Source: Siderastrea radians
Lineage: Eukaryota; Cnidaria; Anthozoa; Scleractinia; Rhizangiidae
DNA: 64,000 nt
Direction: 5' to 3'
Assembly (NCBI GenBank): GCA_964017195.1
Contig: OZ024896.1
Span: forward strand, 6,883,442-6,947,441
Below are positions 47,350 to 60,519 of the stretch, piece after piece (position 1 is the stretch's first letter; the number at the start of each line of letters is the position of its first letter). Both the position numbers and the translations under genes were made by a program. The notes under the pieces were generated by a model. The model did no database searches and had not been told where the DNA came from. It saw only the letters and a list, made by a program, of their open reading frames with translations.

Positions 47350-49461
47350 TAGTCCGTGGGCCAGGAGGCGAAACCCCCCCCCCCTCGGGGAATTTGGGGA
47401 CATATATCGTTTTGAAGCATAGCCTGAGGGTGTTTCAAATCAGGTTGTTTGCACTTCTCAAGTGGAGGTGTTTGGCCGTACGGCCACATTCTTTATGTGA
47501 GGCAAACAAACCACAGGCTCCCCACGTCGTAGTTTTTGAAAGTTACACCTAAAATGCCCAGACAAGACACATAACACTCTAAAATGTGTATGTATTTTTA
47601 TCAAAATCACATATATAACACTGTCCAAGTAGGGAACCTGTTACTTGTCATCATCGTCTCCTGCAGTGTTTTTTATCTGAAACAAAAAACCACAGGGTAC
47701 CCAGGTCATGATTTTGTTGACAACCACTAAAAAAGGCATTCAATATTCTAATACTGCAAAAGGGCACATGCATTTGATATAAATACACACCTGTACGCCG
47801 TTTCTACAATGCATCAAAAATCAAGTCCACAACATTTTCCTGCTCGGGAATCCCTTCGTCGTCTTCATCGTCTCTGCAAAACTGTCAACTTTGATATCCG
47901 CCAGCTCTTGAGACATCAATTCACCTTCCGTCCCCTTAATGTCTAGAGCACCAACATTGTTCACTTCCCAACCAAGGCCTTGTGGAGGAGGAAGAAGAAG
48001 ACCTCACTATACCTAGCACGCATTTGGATGCAGTTCAAAGCGTAATATTCGTCGTAACATGGTTAAGACGTGAAGTTTGTACATATCCCTAGCCCCTCTA
48101 TATCGGTAGTTTGGTGTAATTAAAGCCATAGCGTCGTAACAGCGGAACAGCAAATATAACACCGTAACAATGTAACATCGTAACAGCTTACTGAACAGAA
48201 AACCCAGGGTAAAACCGAAACAGCGTAATAAAATGTAACAGCGTAACAGGTTCACTTGTTTATAATATTGGATGTAACGTTGTAGCATTGCCTTTCACCC
48301 AACCTTTATCAGCAAACTTTGATAAAGAACGTTTTTATTTGTGATCTTATTGAAAATTTCAACACTTTTTCATGTACTTATAGTTTCAATGCTACGATGT
48401 TAAGATGTTACGATGTTAAGATGTTACGATGTTACGCTGTTACGATGTTACGGCTGCGTGTGGACTTTCTCCATGTACCGAAATGAGGCCGTTAATTCAT
48501 GGAATAACGGCTGCGTTTGGAGTTCAGCTGGGAGCTCCTCTATATACCGAACGAAATGAGACCGCGTTTGGTGTTCCTCTAGATACCGAACGAAACAGGG
48601 CCGTTAAGTCATAGAATAACGGCCGTGTTTGGTGTTCTTCTATGTACTGAACGAAACAAGGCCGTTAAGTCATGGAATAACGTGACATCAGCAGCACACC
48701 ACCTTCATACCGACATTCCAAGACATCGACCAGTGTCCGGATTCCTCTGAAGAAACGCTGGAAAGTCGAGAGAGCTTCACTTGCCTCACGTATTGTGGTA
48801 GACTTGTTGATGTATGCTTTTCTTCTTCATTCTCCACAAGGCCTTGGTTGGGAAGTGAACAATGTTGGGGCTCTAGAAATTATCTGGACGGAAGTGAATT
48901 GGCAGATATCATAGTTGACTCTCTTGCAGGAGACGATGAAGACGGCGAAGAGATTTTCGAGCTGGAAAATGTTGTGGACTTGATTTTTGATGCATTATAG
49001 AAACTGCATACAGGTGTGTATTCATATCAAATGCATGTGCCCTTTTGCAGTATTAGAATATTGAATGCCTTTTTTAGTGGTTGTCAACAAAATCATGACG
49101 TGGGTACCCTGTGTTTTTTTGTTTCAGATAAAGAACGCTGCAGGAGACGATGATGACAATTTGACAGGTTCCCTACTTAGACAGTATTATAGATGTGGTT
49201 TTGATAGAAATACATACACATTTTATAGTGTTATGTGTCTTGTCTGGGCATTTTAGGTGTAACTTTCAAAAACCAAGACGTGGGTATCCTGTGGTTTTTT
49301 TTTTTTGCCTCACATAAAGAATGTGGCCGTACGGCCAAACGCCTCCACTTGAGAAGTGCGAACAACCTGATTTGAAGCACCCTCAGGCTATGCTTCAAAA
49401 CGATATATGTCCCCAAAATTCCCCCGAGGGGGGGAGGGTTTCGCCTCCTGGCCCATGGACT
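47350..49461. mobile_element. Foldback element with arms of about 650 bp
   Basis: Left arm about 47350-48005 and right arm about 48800-49461 are inverted copies. Shared landmarks are GGGCCAGGAGGCGAAACC, the palindrome GGCCGTACGGCC, ACCTAAAATGCCCAGACAAG, TCATCGTCTCCTGCAG and TTCCCAACCAAGGCCTTGTG, each with its complement on the other side. The centre (48010-48800) has GTAACATCGTAACAG minisatellites, again in opposite orientation on the two halves, so the whole 2.1 kb is nearly palindromic. No transposase seen. Confidence 0.75.
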
Positions 49462-50532
49462 ATACCGGCCATGTTGAATGTACATATGGGGACGGAAAGG
49501 ATGAGCACAAATGTGCTTTTCTACTTTTTCCTTTCGAATATTATATTTTGAGTAAAGCTTGGTGGGGTGGAATTGATGGTAATTTCCAAAAGCTATTGTA
49601 AGAGCAGGTAAAATTGAACTTGGTCGTGGTCAACCAACGGTTGAACGTGACAAAAACAACCTCTTTCCAAAAATAGACTTGTTGACGAGAAACTGTAATT
49701 TAAATTGTTCTTTAAGCTGTTTTGGTTATGTATCTTTGAGGATGATGTTGGTTGAAAAGATTGTATCCGTGATTGATATGGATAATTTTGACTGTACTTT
49801 GCAAGGTCTTTGGAACGGCTTTGTTTGATAATTTGAAATTTATAGCGACGTGTTTAAGTTTGCAATTTGCGTAAATTAGTTTGTTCATTCAAGCGTGTCT
49901 GTAGGGTTTTAAACCTGTTTTCTATTCCCATATTAGGGTTAAGTTTTAGTTTCCAATGTTGTGTCCATGATTTATATCAGTCATATCCACAGATTTTCCA
50001 GCCGACATAGAAATGATTTCTTTCTTGGTCTTATCATATACAGGAACATATGGGTTTTGACATTATAGCGACGTGTTTGAGATAGCAATTTGCATAAGTT
50101 AGTTTGTTCATTTAAGCGTGTCTGGAGGTTCTTCCCATAATGTTAAGTTTTGGTTTACGATGTTGTGTCCATGATTTATATCAGTCATATCCACAGATTT
50201 CCCAGCCGCCGTAGAAATGATTTCTTTCTTGGTTTTATCATATTCAGGAACACATGGCAAGAAAATTTGTTTGAACAACGGCTCTTGCCCTCTTTCGGTC
50301 TTCAATTTTCATAAACAAGTTTGTGCAACTGGGAGTGCCAATGGCTGTCCTCTCGTCAAATTATTATCTAATACGTTTGTTTCTTTCACCTCTTGTTCTA
50401 GTGTTGACATTTCAGCCTGTAGCCTACCAGCCCGATAGTTACTATATCTCCAATTTTGGTCCAACTGGGTTTTTAGCAGGATTTTGTTTTGCATTCCGAG
50501 AGTATTGCTGAGTAACCGAAAAAGCTGTTTTA

Positions 50533-50742
50533 GGCCCAGTTCAGACGCCATACCTCTCATGTGCCGTACCAAATACATTTTTGCTTCTAGGTCGTATTAA
50601 GTGGCAGGCTTTGCCTTACCCTGAGATTTTGGCTTGCCTAATTGAGATCAGTCGAAAAAACTCATTTGGACACTGTGCAACTGCCAAAAAGCCACGTACT
50701 ACTTGGTACGGCACATGAGAGGTACGACGTCTGAACTGAGCC
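50533..50742. mobile_element. MITE, 210 bp, TTA duplication
   Basis: Begins GGCCCAGTTCAGACG and ends CGTCTGAACTGAGCC. Complementarity continues inward (CCTCTCATGTGCCGTACCAA). TTA flanks both ends (50530-50532, 50743-50745). Confidence 0.75.
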
Positions 50743-51899
50743 TTATGCACTCAGTGTGCTATAGTGAAGGGGGAAGTAATTTGAGTTGTTTTGTCCTCAG
50801 AGTATGTCTTAAAAATCGCAAATAAGCTAGGATGAGACTTGTCATTTCAACATAGGTCAAGCACGCAATGCGTGCCTATATTTATCTAAGAGTTTTTGAC
50901 TGACTTTTATAATACAGTACATTACTTTTAACACCGAATGTAAAACATTGAGGTGACCCCTTCCCACTGATGAAAGTCAGACCTGTTCCTGGACTTTAGT
51001 CATTTTGCAAGGCGAATGCACCTACAGTACAATACATAGTGCGTGCATAGAGCTACAGAACAGTACAGTGCATTGCGCAACTGCGCCTTCAGTACATATT
51101 TTACGGGAAGATAATGAACCACATCCTTTGCTTCTAAAAAATCAACCTGATAACCACCAGTACAGCAATAAGTTGAGCTATCTAGAAAGGGTTAAATCCA
51201 ACTCGCAGCTGAAGTACACATTACAAAGCCCCAATATAACCTGCACAGAGCTCTTAAGTTGCTTTGTTGCCAAAGAGTGAGATTTTTGACGGCATCATCT
51301 TTGCAGGGGGGTCTGGGGACATGCTCCCCCAGAAAATTTTGAAAAATTGAAGTAGCTAAGACGTGTTTTCCTTTATTCTGAGCGGAAATGTGACCCTTCA
51401 AAAGTAACTATTTAGATCGCAGATGTTTCTTTTAATTGGACTAATATCAACTCTTTCTTAACATTCTGACTTATCCAGAAGTCAAATTAACATGCCATAA
51501 CGCTGAAAAACAGCGTTGATGATGCTCTTTGTTGTAGTTCCAAGCAGCTTTCTTTGCAGTGGCCGACAAATCTGCAGGTGGTTCAAAAGATGACTCTTTG
51601 TTGGCCATTTTGATAGTAAGCAAAAAAGCCAACGTACCGTCCACCTGGTGAGATGCTGCCGAAATGCTGTTTTGTTTTTCCTTGTAAGAGACACAACTCT
51701 CCCTTCGCCGGTATTTGAATGTGGTAGAATAAGAAATGTTTTGGCCACGTCATTTATCCTACCAAATTTATGGGTACCATTCCCTAGCTTCAATGATGAC
51801 AGATATCCCCAGATCACATTCATGCGAAAACTGGATGATGATTTCTCATCATTTTCCTCACTTGCAAACTTTATTTGGGCTTCATCCTAGACTTTCTTG

Positions 51900-52420
51900 A
51901 AAAAACAACGAGGGGCAAATTCAATTAGACAACATGGACGAACATGGAAAACTACTGAAAGAGGCCTCTTGCAGTACCCATGGCTGAAGATACATCCCGC
52001 AAAGTACAACAGTTGATTACAGTACTTCACAATGAACACCACATATGCGAAATGACTGAAAAATGGCTTTGTCAAACACCAAACCCGCCTCGAATTCCAC
52101 TATTTTATACCCTAACGAAAATCCACAAATCAACTTGGGAGACCTCGGGAGTTTCAGGTCCAACAGAGAAGTTATCAGCATTTGTTGCCATACTACTCCA
52201 GCCGTTAGCACAACAACAGGAGTCGCATCTCAAAGACTGATACAGTCAACTGACTACAATCCTTGTATCTATGGACGCAACAAGCTTGTGTACTAATATT
52301 CCACAAGAGAGGGAATGCATACAGTATGCAAGGCATACGACACTTTTTATATTAAAAGACACACCTCCTATCCCTACACGTTTACTTGACAAGCGTTCAG
52401 GCTAATGTTACAGGAGAACT
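51900..52420 (+). pseudogene. Penelope-like reverse transcriptase fragment, decayed
   Basis: The plus strand encodes LITVLHNEHHICEMTEKWL, PLFYTLTKIHKST and GPTEKLSAFVAILLQPLAQQ. A shifted frame near 52265 then gives ILVSMDATSLCTNIPQE. These match in order the minus-strand reverse transcriptase pieces at 59824-59361 (VFYTLSKIHKPT, GPTERLSSFVDRLIQPIAQKQ, DVTSLYSNIPQE). Frame breaks and the missing catalytic box show it is dead. Confidence 0.75.
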
Positions 52421-52687
52421 CATTCCAGTTTTGTGTCAAGTAGATAGTTAATAAAGTTTACTTCATGTTCCAACAGCTATTCTGGCATTCTTGATTTAGA
52501 GTGCACTGAAAACATTGTTCTTCAAATCACAACACCAGCTGTGATCTTGAAGTTCAAAACACACATATCAAGATTGGTAACCACAGGTGCTATAAATGTA
52601 ATGAAAAGGCTATCTGAGGGAGAAACATCATTGTGCACCCAATCACCCAACCCCTTCCCCCTCAGAAGTTACATGGTTGGCCCCTTA

Positions 52688-54585
52688 TGCGGCTAAACAC
52701 GAGGGTACAATTCAGAGTGCATATCTCAACATAAAATTAAACCGATTTGCAGTATTTTACCTCAATTATAATATAAAAATCCTACAAGTCGAGTATCGCC
52801 GCAATATAAAACAGTCGGCCGGTAAAGCACGTCCGTGTCGAACAACTGCAGCCGTTCACAATGGCGCGTTGTATAGAACACATAACACTTCCCACACTTA
52901 TGAATGCAGCATCACTTTTATTGGGAGCTACACAATGTTGTTGGCCAAAAAAAATTAGTGTGCAAATATTCTGCTTGTACAACTGAGCCCGGAATCGCCA
53001 GTTTTCTCTTCATGGGTCAAAATGCAAGGCCCGCGGCATCTGTTTGTGTGAGTATATTCCACCCATGGCGTTCACCTCCAGGTACATTTCGTGGTACACA
53101 AGAAGACATCTTTTAGGTTTTTCTCAGAAGAATCAGCCGTAACAATATCGACAGTCAAAGGCAAATGGACGATAAACTCTTGGAGCAAAAGCAAGGCATT
53201 CAAAGCGCCTTGATTCGAAGCAAAAGCTGACTAATGAAACGGCCAAACGCCCGCCATGAATCTAACAGAGAACTTTTCTTTTACAATCTGCAGTTTAGTC
53301 ATTTATTAACCATTAACCCAAAGATTGGCAAGAGCATGCTGTGATCGGAAAGTCCACAAGCCATGCATTTTGAAGGCTCAGAGAGGCTTCATCCGACTGA
53401 GAGGAGTCTGTGTGCCATCGTGCAGCATCTCACGATTGGGAGAGCCGTTACGAGCGCGAAATACAAATTTCGTAAGCTGAAATATTATATTTGAGCTAAG
53501 GGAGAGTCGTCCCTGCTGTTACTTTTAATTTTATCTCACAAAGTAAGTATTTTATATTAAAAATTCAACAGCTTTAGGTAGCATTTGACCTATTTTTCGA
53601 ATAACGCATTTTCCCTCGTTCCTCGCGTAATCCGCCATCTTTGATTTTAAGTCGTTGAAGCAGTGATTTCGTGACAAAGAGGGGGAGGAGCTATCCCTTT
53701 TATAGCGCGTCTTCGTGATTAAACACAAAAATTAATTGAGATTCACACCTGCCTCGTAGTGTTGCATAATGCCAAAAAATGAAAAGAACGATGACAAACA
53801 ACTGTTCAACTGTTAAGAGTAACGTCACGATGATACTGAAATGCAGAAATTGTATAAGATAAATAAAATGGAGAAGATTTGTATTGAGATTCCCTTTTCA
53901 AGGTGATGAATTTTAATTATCTTCCTCACGAGAGTACCAACTGAAATAATTAAAAAATACCATCACCTGTTTTTAAATTTCTTTTTTCTTTACCGAAATG
54001 TTATAATAACTTACTTCAAATGTCAGTCACCTTTAAGAGGGTTTCATCATCCACGAATCATCGACCAGATTTCTTCATTTTATTCGTGGTTCAGAAGTAC
54101 TTTAAGAACATTTTAAAACTCACGAAATTACCCGCGGATTAATATTAAAATGAGGGTTTTTTTCCCTTAAGTTCAATGTGCTTCATATCTGAGTGAACCA
54201 GTGAAAATTTAGCGATGCCATTTTGTTTTGTCCCAAGACCTTCGTATGGCTTTAAGGTTATGCATTATTCTTTTCACACTAAAATAATAAGATTACCCTA
54301 ACTATTGCACTCATGGATGGACTAAATTTGAACACTTATTTAAATGAAAGTCAGCGAGTAATACTTTCATGAGATGAAAGATGCAAATCGATTTAGATCT
54401 TTTCTAGGCTGCGTAGCAAGAGCAAGTTTTAGCGTGGAGCGCAGGTTTTTAGGACGCTACAGGGAAGGAAAAGTTAGTATCCCTGAAATCGCTCTCTGTA
54501 TTAATTAAATCTTGCTAAAATTTGTTGTCACGTAAAATATTATAAAATTTGAAAGATTTACATGCAACGTTGATTTGGGGGAGCA
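52688..54585. other. Host intergenic DNA
   Basis: No gene or clear element. A short block around 53690-53715 (TTTTATAGCGCGTCTTCGT) is the complement of one at 46079-46098. Nothing else recognised. Confidence 0.4.
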
Positions 54586-55050
54586 GGGATGGCGCAGTGG
54601 TGAGAGCACTCGCCTCCCACCAGTGTGGCCCAGGCATCCGTTTCTCGAAACTCCTGACAACTTTCTGGGACCGAAAACTATTTTAGCTGCACAATGTTCT
54701 CGATAAGTTACAAAATTCTTATTGATTTTGGAAGCTAAATTTCAATCTTTGTAATTTCGTAAAGCATATCGCTAAGTTTGCGCCAATGATTACCATTGAC
54801 TGACAAATAAATGAGCTCAAAAAATACTTACCGGACTCGGAAAGTTATCGGGTGTTTCGAGAAACGGCCCCAGGTTCGATTCCCAGATTCGATGTCATAT
54901 GTGGGTTGAGTTTGTTGTTGGTTCACGTCCTTGCTCCGCGAGGTTTTTCTCGATCCGGGCACTCCGATTTTCCCTTCTCCTCAAAAACTACATTTCCAAA
55001 TTGCAATTCGCATTCTGTGATAAATAGCGTTGACACTTAAATAAGGTGGA
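54586..55050 (+). mobile_element. tRNA-derived SINE, split by a MITE
   Basis: Starts GGGATGGCGCAGTGGTGAGAGCACTCGCC, here cited as the A-box region TGGCGCAGTGG, and continues to CCAGTGTGGCCCAGG. After the insertion it resumes with the B box GGTTCGATTCCC at 54873-54884 and a tail with CATATGTGGGTTGAGTTTG and CTCCTCAAAAACTACATTTCC. This is a tRNA-type head joined to a body common in cnidarian SINEs. The split promoter should be inactive. Confidence 0.75.
54635..54868. mobile_element. MITE inserted between SINE A and B boxes, 234 bp
   Basis: Ends carry CCGTTTCTCGAAAC and its complement. CCCAGG is duplicated at 54629-54634 and 54869-54874, and removing one copy and the insert restores continuity of the SINE. 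Confidence 0.75.
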
Positions 55051-56811
55051 TTATTTATTTCATTTATTTACTGATATTAAGAGTTAAATTTACCTTAAAC
55101 TTGGCTTGTAGGGCTTTACCAGCGACTTGATTTTTCACCAACAAAAACTGCAGGGATTATTTGTGACAGACTGTTTCAATTCTGAATTCAGCTGACTGCG
55201 TGGTTGTTAACTAGTTTTCTCTTTTTCTGGTTGGCCCAACAAACCCTTAGCAGGTGTAGTTCAAGTGACATACTCCTCAATAGGATAATTAGCCACCACT
55301 TAAAACAAAATTTTATACAAATAGAAAGTGCATGATGATATTAGTTCGCCAGTTGAATGTGTGTCAAAATGTTGGAAAACTTTAGAGGATTTGAAAAGGC
55401 AAAAGAGGTGCTGGATATAACCTGACTTTAAATATATAAAACTAGGACGATCAGTTGAAGAATTGTTTAACTAACCATAGACAGGTGCTCTAGCCAGTCT
55501 TCGAATGATGTTTATATTGATGTCACAAGACGAGTTGCGAAATATGAGAAAAATAGTTAAACATTTACAAGAATTAAAGGAAATGGCTTTTTGTGATTAA
55601 AACTTACAGTGAAACCCATTAAACCCGTTAAAGCCATTAAACCATTATGCCGTTTGTTGCGGTTACGTCTCGAATCTGATTGGTCGCAGAACAATAAACA
55701 TTCCAGAAATAATGTTAGGCGTTCATGGTTTAATGGTTTTCACTGTAAGTGAACCCGCTTTTAAAGCAAATAAAACTAAAACCTATTTACCCAAACATTA
55801 AGATAACGAAGATAACCTAAGAAAATAACAATTCCATGCACGAAATATTTCAACTCGTAAAACGTTGAAATAGTAAAAGGAAAAACGTATGACTTTCGAT
55901 ATAAACTTAAAATATAACATAAGGAAAACTGTTTTGGTCTTAAGCTGTAAAATGAAGAAAGTCGTGGAAAGTGAACGTTCTACAACATTCGAGAAAGATA
56001 CGTAAAAGTTAATGGGATATTATGTAACAGTTATAAGTTTTACATTTAGGAAGCGACAGCGTCCGATTCTCTACACCTAAATTTGTATCTTGTGTTTTTA
56101 AGTTGTGAAACGTTTCATATAAAGGATTACCAGTAAAAAGAAAGAGTTTTTAGTTGCATGATTCTCAAAAAGTAGATTTTGAATGGCTCCGATTGTCGGG
56201 ACATCCTGACAATAATTTTGACATGACTTTCCTCAACAGAGATAAGTTTCCTTTCTAAAAAGTTTTAAAATTGTTTTTGCAACCTCTCATTAATTAGTTA
56301 GAACAAACTTTGACGTTTAGCTTTAGATGAGTTCCCACGGGTATGAATAGGGCGCTGTCCTTGTTTTGCAATTAGCTTAAGTTTAAAGGTTAATTTTTAG
56401 TTACAACAACATATCGTTATTCATTTATCTAGTATGTTCCTTCTTTAATATCGAAAAAACTTTTCAAGTAAACTTAGCTTTTCGTTTAAATTATATGATA
56501 ATTAGTTTTTATCTTGTCAAAATTGTTGTCAACCATCAACACGTAATTAATATTTAGCACAGACACACACTCACATTCACGCAGAATTGTAAGTTTGAAG
56601 ACGAAGACCAAAGCTGTGAAGAAGAAGTCTCAATTAAAAGAACTAAGAGAGTAAGTTTGATGTGTATTCAGTTTTGAAACGGTACTCTTGTTGAAAACAG
56701 CGAGTAGCTCCTGATTTCCCCGAGAAAAAAGGCCAGAGCACCCTTCACATTGAGAACGCTTAATTATAATTCACCTAAATGAGGTCTTTTAATACCACCA
56801 CTACGGTGGCC
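55051..56811. other. Host intergenic DNA
   Basis: AT-rich. A short hairpin near 55606-55745 (AAAACTTACAGTGAAACCCATT against TAATGGTTTTCACTGTAAGT) may be a small MITE. No gene recognised. Confidence 0.4.
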
Positions 56812-56828
56812 CACAACTGTCACGGCAA

Positions 56829-57199
56829 AATCTTTTTCGTCACGGCAAAATCATTTTGGCCACGGCAAAATCATTTTGGCCACGGCAAAATCATTTTGGC
56901 CACGGCAAAATCATTTTCGTCACGGCAAAATCATTTTGGCCACGGCAAAATCATTTTCGTCACGGCAAAATCATTTTCGTCACGGCAAAATCATTTTCAA
57001 CCGCGGCAAAATCATTTTGGCCACGGCAAAATTATTTTCGTCACGGCAAAATCATTTTGGCCACGGCAAAATCATTTTCGTCACGGCAAAATCATTTTGG
57101 CCACGGCAAAATCATTCCACGGCAAAATCATTTTTGTCACGGCAAAATCATTTTAACCACGGCAAAATCATTTTCGTCACTGCAAAATCATTTTCAACT
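56829..57199. repeat. 20-bp tandem array, plus orientation
   Basis: About 18 units of CACGGCAAAATCATTTTSGY with GGC/CGT alternation at the unit ends. One unit is truncated near 57117. It is mirrored at 60520-60957. The unit is out of phase with codons, giving false long frames. Confidence 0.9.
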
Positions 57200-57402
57200 A
57201 TAAAGGTAAATATATTTTGTACTCATGCCGGACCTCTGTTCGCAAGGTGTGGGAGTTAATCAACCATGGCGGACAACTGACTCGCAGTTTCGTGACTCGT
57301 AGAAGATGTTTTACGCAAACTGTGGAGTGCCTCTGAATGCGGGTTAAAAAATGTTGACGGGCCTGCACGACTCCCGCGTTCGTAGAAGAAATTCTAAAGC
57401 CC

Positions 57403-59824
57403 TCATAGCTTAGCTCTAACTAGTAGGTCTTGAAGGGATTTCCCTTTTCGATATGAGATCATGGGAGGCTCTTTAAAGACTTTTTTCACCTGTGGTTGGT
57501 TCTGTATAAGCTGCCATTTTCCCATCAGAATTTTCTTTAGGCTAGGTAATGCTGGGTGGTATTGTGTGACAAAGGGTAGTATTTTCTTACGTGCAGCCTT
57601 GTTCTTCTGTTCTAGTTTAGTTTTTCTCACGGAGAATTTTACTTCTAAGAGGTGTTTTGTTTTATTACACCTGTTGGATATCCTCTACACTTAGGCGTGA
57701 TTTAAAGTTTTTGGTGTTTTCCTCAAATGTTTCCTTTGTATGTGTTTGCACGTCAAGGATAGATTTCTTGTGAAATGTCTCACCCTTGTACACTTTCGTG
57801 TCCAAGAATGTAATCTCTGTTTCTGATATTTCAGCCGTAAATTCGATTGTTGGGTGAAAGCAATTTGCCTTTCCTAGGAATTCTTCAATTTTTTCTGTGC
57901 TGTGTCCCACAAGGAGAACACGTCGTCAATGTATCTTTTCCAGACTAGCGGTTTTTGAGGGTCCACAATAGGTTTGGCGGGATGCGGGATTTGGCTAATT
58001 TTTGTGGCGATATTCGGGATGGGAGCTGAAACAGGAGCGGGAAGCGGGAATTTCATTTGAGAGCGGGAGTGGGATTTTGTGTTTTTGAGGAGTCGGGACG
58101 CGAGAATCGCAAGGGGAAAGTAGCGGGATACGGTATTTTAATTTTTACGAGACTGCATGATTTGACCGGCGCAGGCTGATACAAATGGATCGTTTGTGGA
58201 TGAAGTATGTCAGCTTTCAAGTGATGCATTGATCAAGGAAGAGTAGCCTTAATGACAAGCTATTATGAGTCCTTTTGTGTTAATTTCGGAAAGAGATATC
58301 AGACACATGTCGTTTTGCATTTCTTAGTCTTGTCTGCGTTCTTAACTTTTCCGACCCTTTCCATTGAGCGTTTGTTGGAGCAGGTATGATCAGCTTTGGT
58401 TAGCCAGTATGGCAACACCGGCGGACGGTAATGTAACCTTACGGCGGTCGCCAAAAACGAGGTATTCGGCATCGTAAATTTTGTTGCTATATATTATGCA
58501 GAGTGCGAGCAGGAATGCCTTCGTTCAAAAAAAAAAACCATTCCCGAGCAGAAATTTACTGGAAGCAATTAATATAGAGACGCAGAAAGCTTTGAAATAA
58601 ACTGTGAGTTAAGTGAGTCCACTTTTACAAATGTTTTGTTACATTTTATTTTTGCAGACCCCATAACTGGACCGATTTTGCATGACCTTTGGGCCCCTAG
58701 CCCTGTCTAAGGACACAATCCGTTTATATACAGCTGGGCCTGTAGAGAAACAATGTGGAGAAAACTTTTGTGTCTAAGGAAACGCCGACCTTCAGATCAA
58801 AACCAAGTCGCCCTTACCACCCCACAACTTGAACAACTACCGGCTTCATTTGCATACTCAGTAGGTTGTCTTCCAGAAAAAAGCAGGGCCGAGAATAGGC
58901 AGAATATCATAGCAAACAATCTTTGACAATTTTTACCTTTCATTTGTACCTTGACAAAAAAGTTAAAACGGGTCTAAAACAGTAACGAAAACACTCGTTA
59001 CGGTCATTAGTGGCTCGAAGTGGCGATATTTTTAAATGATATCGAGACCATCGACCATAAAAACGTGTTTACTTGTCTTTTATCCATTGTGTAAAGGTAT
59101 GTGAGGTTTTCATCATGAAAGTAGAAAACTATTTAAAAAATTAGGCGGGATCGGGATTTTGACGCAAAGAAGGGCGGGATGGCGGGATTAACAGGAAAAA
59201 AAGGCGGGATGACGGGATCTGAGAACCCTATTGTAGACCCTCGTTTTTTACTGCTCTGTCTAAGTATTTGTCTCTCTATTTTGGCCATGAAAATATTAGC
59301 AATAGCTACGGCCATTTTCGTTCCATGGCAGTTCCATGGGTTTGTAGATAATTGCTCCCGTTAAAGCGGAACGAGTTTTCTTGTAAGATTAGACTGAGCA
59401 TTTCTCTTAAATACCTCGTAGGTATGGGGGAGGGGGGGGGGGGAGAGGGGTTCGATGTAGAATGCTTCGTATGCTTGGCATACGGTGGTAATTCCTTCCT
59501 CTTGAGGTATGTTAGAATAGAGGCTAGTTACGTCCATGGAGGCAAGAATCACGTTCTAAGGCAATTTCGTCTTCTCAACGAAGTTAATGAAGTCTGTCTA
59601 ATCTTTTAGATACGAATCTGTTTTTGTGCTATAGGCTGAATGAGTCGGTCAACAAATGACGATAACCGCTCTGTAGGGCCATCACACCCCGATATTATAG
59701 TTCTCCCGACAGGCGTCGGTTTGTGAATCTTTGATAGTGTGTAAAAAACTGGATTTGGCGTAAGCGAAGGCCATTTACCCTTCATTTCGTCAATGTGGTT
59801 TCCTTGGAGGAGCGATTTTATCAC
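57403..59824 (-). pseudogene. Penelope-like reverse transcriptase, fragmented
   Basis: Read on the minus strand from 59824: LSKIHKPTPVGRT and GPTERLSSFVDRL, then MDVTSLYSNIPQEEG (59552-59361), AIANIFMAKIERQIL (near 59300), the catalytic KRYIDDVFSLW (near 57940), TEISETEITFLDTKV-type residues and a thumb region ending LLVRAKL at 57403. An insertion of about 1.25 kb (roughly 57970-59228), bordered by CGGGAT-rich sequence and inverted copies of CTATTGTGGACCCTC, separates the motifs. Frames are broken and no GIY-YIG endonuclease is seen, so it is inactive. Confidence 0.75.
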
Positions 59825-60519
59825 TGAACTGCTTTACTTTCTTGGCTGTGGTTTCAACCATAGGTTCTTCTAGGGGTCGGTAGTTATTTATATCATCTAG
59901 TAGAACTTGACCCTCGTTGATTTTGTCTTCTCTGCTCATAATGCTCATAACGCTAGGTAACGCTCCGCATTGCCTAGCCTAAAGAAAATTCTGATGGGAA
60001 AATGGCACCTTTTACAAAACCAACCACAGGTGAAAAAAATTTTTAAGGAGCCTCCGATCATCTCATATTGAAAAGGGAAATCCCTTCAAGACCCACTAGT
60101 TAGAGCTAAGCTATGATGGCTTAAGAATTTCTTCTATGAACGCGGGAGTCGTGTAGGCCCGTCAACATTTTTTAAAACCAGAAACCACATTAAGTCGTTT
60201 AACAAACGATCAGAGGTCAAATTAAACTGAGAATAGCAAACAGTGCGAGCCACAAGAATCCACCGGTTATCAGAAAATTGATCAGATATGACCTCGAGAA
60301 CAAAGTCTTAAAAATACGACGCCTAAGTTGTAACGGCTCAATTGACCATTTGGAAATCCTCCAACTAAACCCACTACAAAAGCACAAGAAGCAAAATTGG
60401 TCAAAAGACCGAGATAAAGCGCGGCGTACAAAGACGTGAAGTGGGAGTCGCACAGGCCTTCCAACACCATTTTAGAACTGGAACAGAGGTCACGTGCGTA
60501 CAAAATATATTTACCTTGG

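Larger units (their letters stand above)
46768..52684. mobile_element. Composite element with inverted ends and TTA duplication
   Basis: Left end GGGGCCAACCATTTAACTTC, right end GAAGTTACATGGTTGGCCCC, each flanked by TTA (46765-46767 and 52685-52687). The 5.9-kb interval holds a foldback (47350-49461), a small MITE (50533-50742) and a degenerate Penelope-like reverse transcriptase. It may be one transposon with nested insertions, or two independent copies of the end repeat. Confidence 0.5.

Noticed and set aside
56779..57259. Repetitive frames with NHFGHGKII-type units
   Set aside because: Translation of the 20-bp tandem array in three frames; the same array in reverse gives the same false proteins at 60.4-61.0 kb.
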